Source: Proteobacteria bacterium UBA4575
Lineage (GTDB): Bacteria; Pseudomonadota; Gammaproteobacteria; UBA4575
Assembly (NCBI GenBank): GCA_002386945.1
Contig: DGKH01000052.1
Location: 1-7,250 of the forward strand
Length of the DNA: 7,250 nucleotides
Reading direction: 5' to 3'
Of this stretch, positions 6,082-7,250 are shown piece by piece. The number at the start of each line of letters is the position of its first letter. Positions within the stretch are counted from its first letter, which is position 1. A program made the translations under genes and the position numbers. The notes below the pieces were generated by a model that was given only the letters and a program-made list of their open reading frames with translations, was not told where the DNA came from and ran no database searches.

Positions 6082-7250
6082 ATGCAATGTTTAGAGTGCT
6101 CAACTGAGCTAGAAACACTAGATAGTAAACATCTTCAGTACTGTTGTGGTCTGACCTTGCAGGAATACGCCATACGGCATCATATGCCGTTAGATCTTTT
6201 GCTTAGTAGTGAGCAGATCAACCGCGTCGAATCGATTGACAATTACGCCCCTGTTTTAGCTAAACCCAGTAGCCGCGCACAAACCCTATTGAGCGCCTTG
6301 TTATTGGCTGAAAGCCTGCAACAGCAGGGTGAGTTCAGCCTGGTTGAAAACGGTGTGCGTCGTTTAGAGCAGTTACTTTGGTATCTGCAATCTCTGCGCC
6401 AGTATGGCTTCCAATTTAGACAAGAATATAGCTATGACGATGATAGTCATCGTGTCATTGCTAAAAACCGCTTAAAGACACCTAGTGGCTATCTGCAGGG
6501 GATAACCCCTACGGTGCTGGATCATGCACTGTTTAGCGCGGTGTTGCTCGCTGAGGTCGGCGAGTTTCATGCTGGCTACGTATTTTTGCGTCTACCAAAG
6601 AACGCATTGGCAGACGAGTACATAGAAGGTCTGCGCAATAACTTCCAGATTCGCTGTAAGGCGTTAGACGCGGTGCTAGGGCCGAATAAGGGCCCGAAAC
6701 ATGGACCTGCAGAAGAACAAGAGCGGGCTGGAAAGCAACTGTATCGCACCGAGTCCCTGCAGGATGCACACCGGTTGCTGCAATTGGTCGAGGCCGAGCT
6801 AGGTCAGATCCCTTGTGCTAGCGAACGGTTTTATGCCGATGTACCGGTTGCGATGATTAGTAAGGAATTGGTCTTTGATTCGGCACACTTTATTAGCGAT
6901 CACCCCGGTAAATGCGAAAACCTCCATGGTGGGCGTTATAACTTACAGGTGAAGATCCAAGGTCGTATCGACCCCTTGGACGGCTTCGTTATTGATTATG
7001 GTTATCTGAAATCAGTCGTGAAGCATCGGGTCATCGATCAATTGGATCACCAGACCTTAAACTATGTGAATTGCGATCTGGCTTGGCGTTCTAGTACCGA
7101 GTTGCTGAACGTCTTTATCTGGGAACAATTGATAGATTATCTACCAGGACTGCTGGAAGTGCAGACCTATGAGACCACGCAATCATATTGTGTCTATCGT
7201 GGGCCTAAGCTTGAAGAGATGCAGAGTATGGAGGGAAGAAAGCCCCTGAA
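6082..7250 (+). CDS. Multidomain protein with C-terminal 6-pyruvoyl/6-carboxytetrahydropterin synthase domain (3' end outside window)
   Basis: The frame is open for 389 codons from ATG 6082 to the window edge; an in-frame TAA at 6073 makes this the first possible ATG. No Shine-Dalgarno sequence precedes it. Residues 1-45 hold Cys3, Cys6, His17, Cys21 and Cys22, then GLTLQEYAIRHHMPLD, resembling a Ros/MucR-type zinc finger. Residues 69-196 contain two similar units of unknown function. Residues 258-375 are a PTPS/QueD-like domain: FDSAH (His269), KCENLHGGRY (Cys278, His282), VIDY (Asp305), the LDH catalytic dyad (Asp322, His323), STE (Glu340) and YETTQSYCVYRGP (Glu364). The third canonical zinc His, expected at 284, is Gly. 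PTPS enzymes convert 7,8-dihydroneopterin triphosphate or remodel its side chain; beside H4MPT genes a role in pterin supply is plausible, as are queuosine or pterin-dependent regulation. The PTPS call is firm, the N-terminal domains tentative, and the true C-terminus is not seen. Confidence 0.8.
   Translation, partial: MQCLECSTELETLDSKHLQYCCGLTLQEYAIRHHMPLDLLLSSEQINRVESIDNYAPVLAKPSSRAQTLLSALLLAESLQQQGEFSLVENGVRRLEQLLWYLQSLRQYGFQFRQEYSYDDDSHRVIAKNRLKTPSGYLQGITPTVLDHALFSAVLLAEVGEFHAGYVFLRLPKNALADEYIEGLRNNFQIRCKALDAVLGPNKGPKHGPAEEQERAGKQLYRTESLQDAHRLLQLVEAELGQIPCASERFYADVPVAMISKELVFDSAHFISDHPGKCENLHGGRYNLQVKIQGRIDPLDGFVIDYGYLKSVVKHRVIDQLDHQTLNYVNCDLAWRSSTELLNVFIWEQLIDYLPGLLEVQTYETTQSYCVYRGPKLEEMQSMEGRKPL

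Noticed and set aside
6533..6769. 78-codon minus-strand open frame inside the PTPS-domain gene
   Set aside because: It is antisense to a frame with recognisable domains and has no motif of its own.
1..7250. Mobile elements, CRISPR arrays, tRNA or rRNA genes
   Set aside because: Apart from short intergenic gaps the window is filled by coherent pathway genes; no transposase, direct-repeat array, or tRNA- or rRNA-like sequence was seen.
1..7250. CTAG tetranucleotide is common (about 32 by eye)
   Set aside because: The count is close to the uniform-base expectation of about 28; it merely lacks the depletion seen in some proteobacteria, so it is not a local signal.

Overview
The window is a compact chromosomal cluster for tetrahydromethanopterin (H4MPT)-linked one-carbon metabolism from a methylotrophic bacterium. 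It encodes recognisable formaldehyde-activating enzyme (Fae), methylene-H4MPT dehydrogenase (MtdB), methenyl-H4MPT cyclohydrolase (Mch) and several H4MPT cofactor-biosynthesis proteins. The bacterial MtdB (rather than an F420-dependent enzyme), the tight gene packing and a moderate, slightly AT-rich base composition suggest a methylotrophic proteobacterium. Gamma- or betaproteobacterium is my inference; the genus cannot be read from the sequence.

Layout, all on the + strand: the 3' part of a beta-RFAP synthase (1-462); mtdB (504-1409); an ATP-grasp ligase overlapping its end (1387-2577), with a perfect hairpin in its first codons; mch (2610-3578); a second, RimK-like ATP-grasp ligase known as Orf5 in methylotrophs (3571-4479, overlapping mch); and a CitG-like protein known as Orf7 (4484-5335). 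Next comes a regulatory gap with a possible terminator, a good sigma70-type promoter, an 18-bp perfect palindrome and a strong ribosome binding site, then fae (5436-5963). After fae there is a hairpin centred on the stop codon and a strong intrinsic terminator. The window ends in an unusual multidomain protein with a C-terminal 6-pyruvoyl/6-carboxytetrahydropterin synthase (PTPS) domain (6082 to the edge, incomplete).

How it works together: Fae condenses formaldehyde with H4MPT, MtdB oxidises methylene-H4MPT to methenyl-H4MPT, and Mch hydrolyses this to formyl-H4MPT; the formyltransferase/hydrolase complex that would follow is not in the window. The other genes make or decorate cofactors: beta-RFAP synthase performs the committed step of H4MPT synthesis, the two ATP-grasp ligases and the CitG-like protein are probable cofactor-assembly enzymes of unproven reaction, and the PTPS-domain protein probably acts on the pterin. 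Spacing suggests one operon from before the left edge to Orf7, while fae has its own promoter, the only strong Shine-Dalgarno sequence and a dedicated terminator, as expected for an abundant protein.

The least explained item is the last gene. It has a Cys/His cluster resembling a Ros/MucR zinc finger, a middle region that looks internally duplicated, and a PTPS domain in which one canonical zinc-ligand histidine is glycine. The hairpin at the mtdB/ATP-grasp junction and the palindrome at the predicted fae transcription start are the best regulatory candidates.
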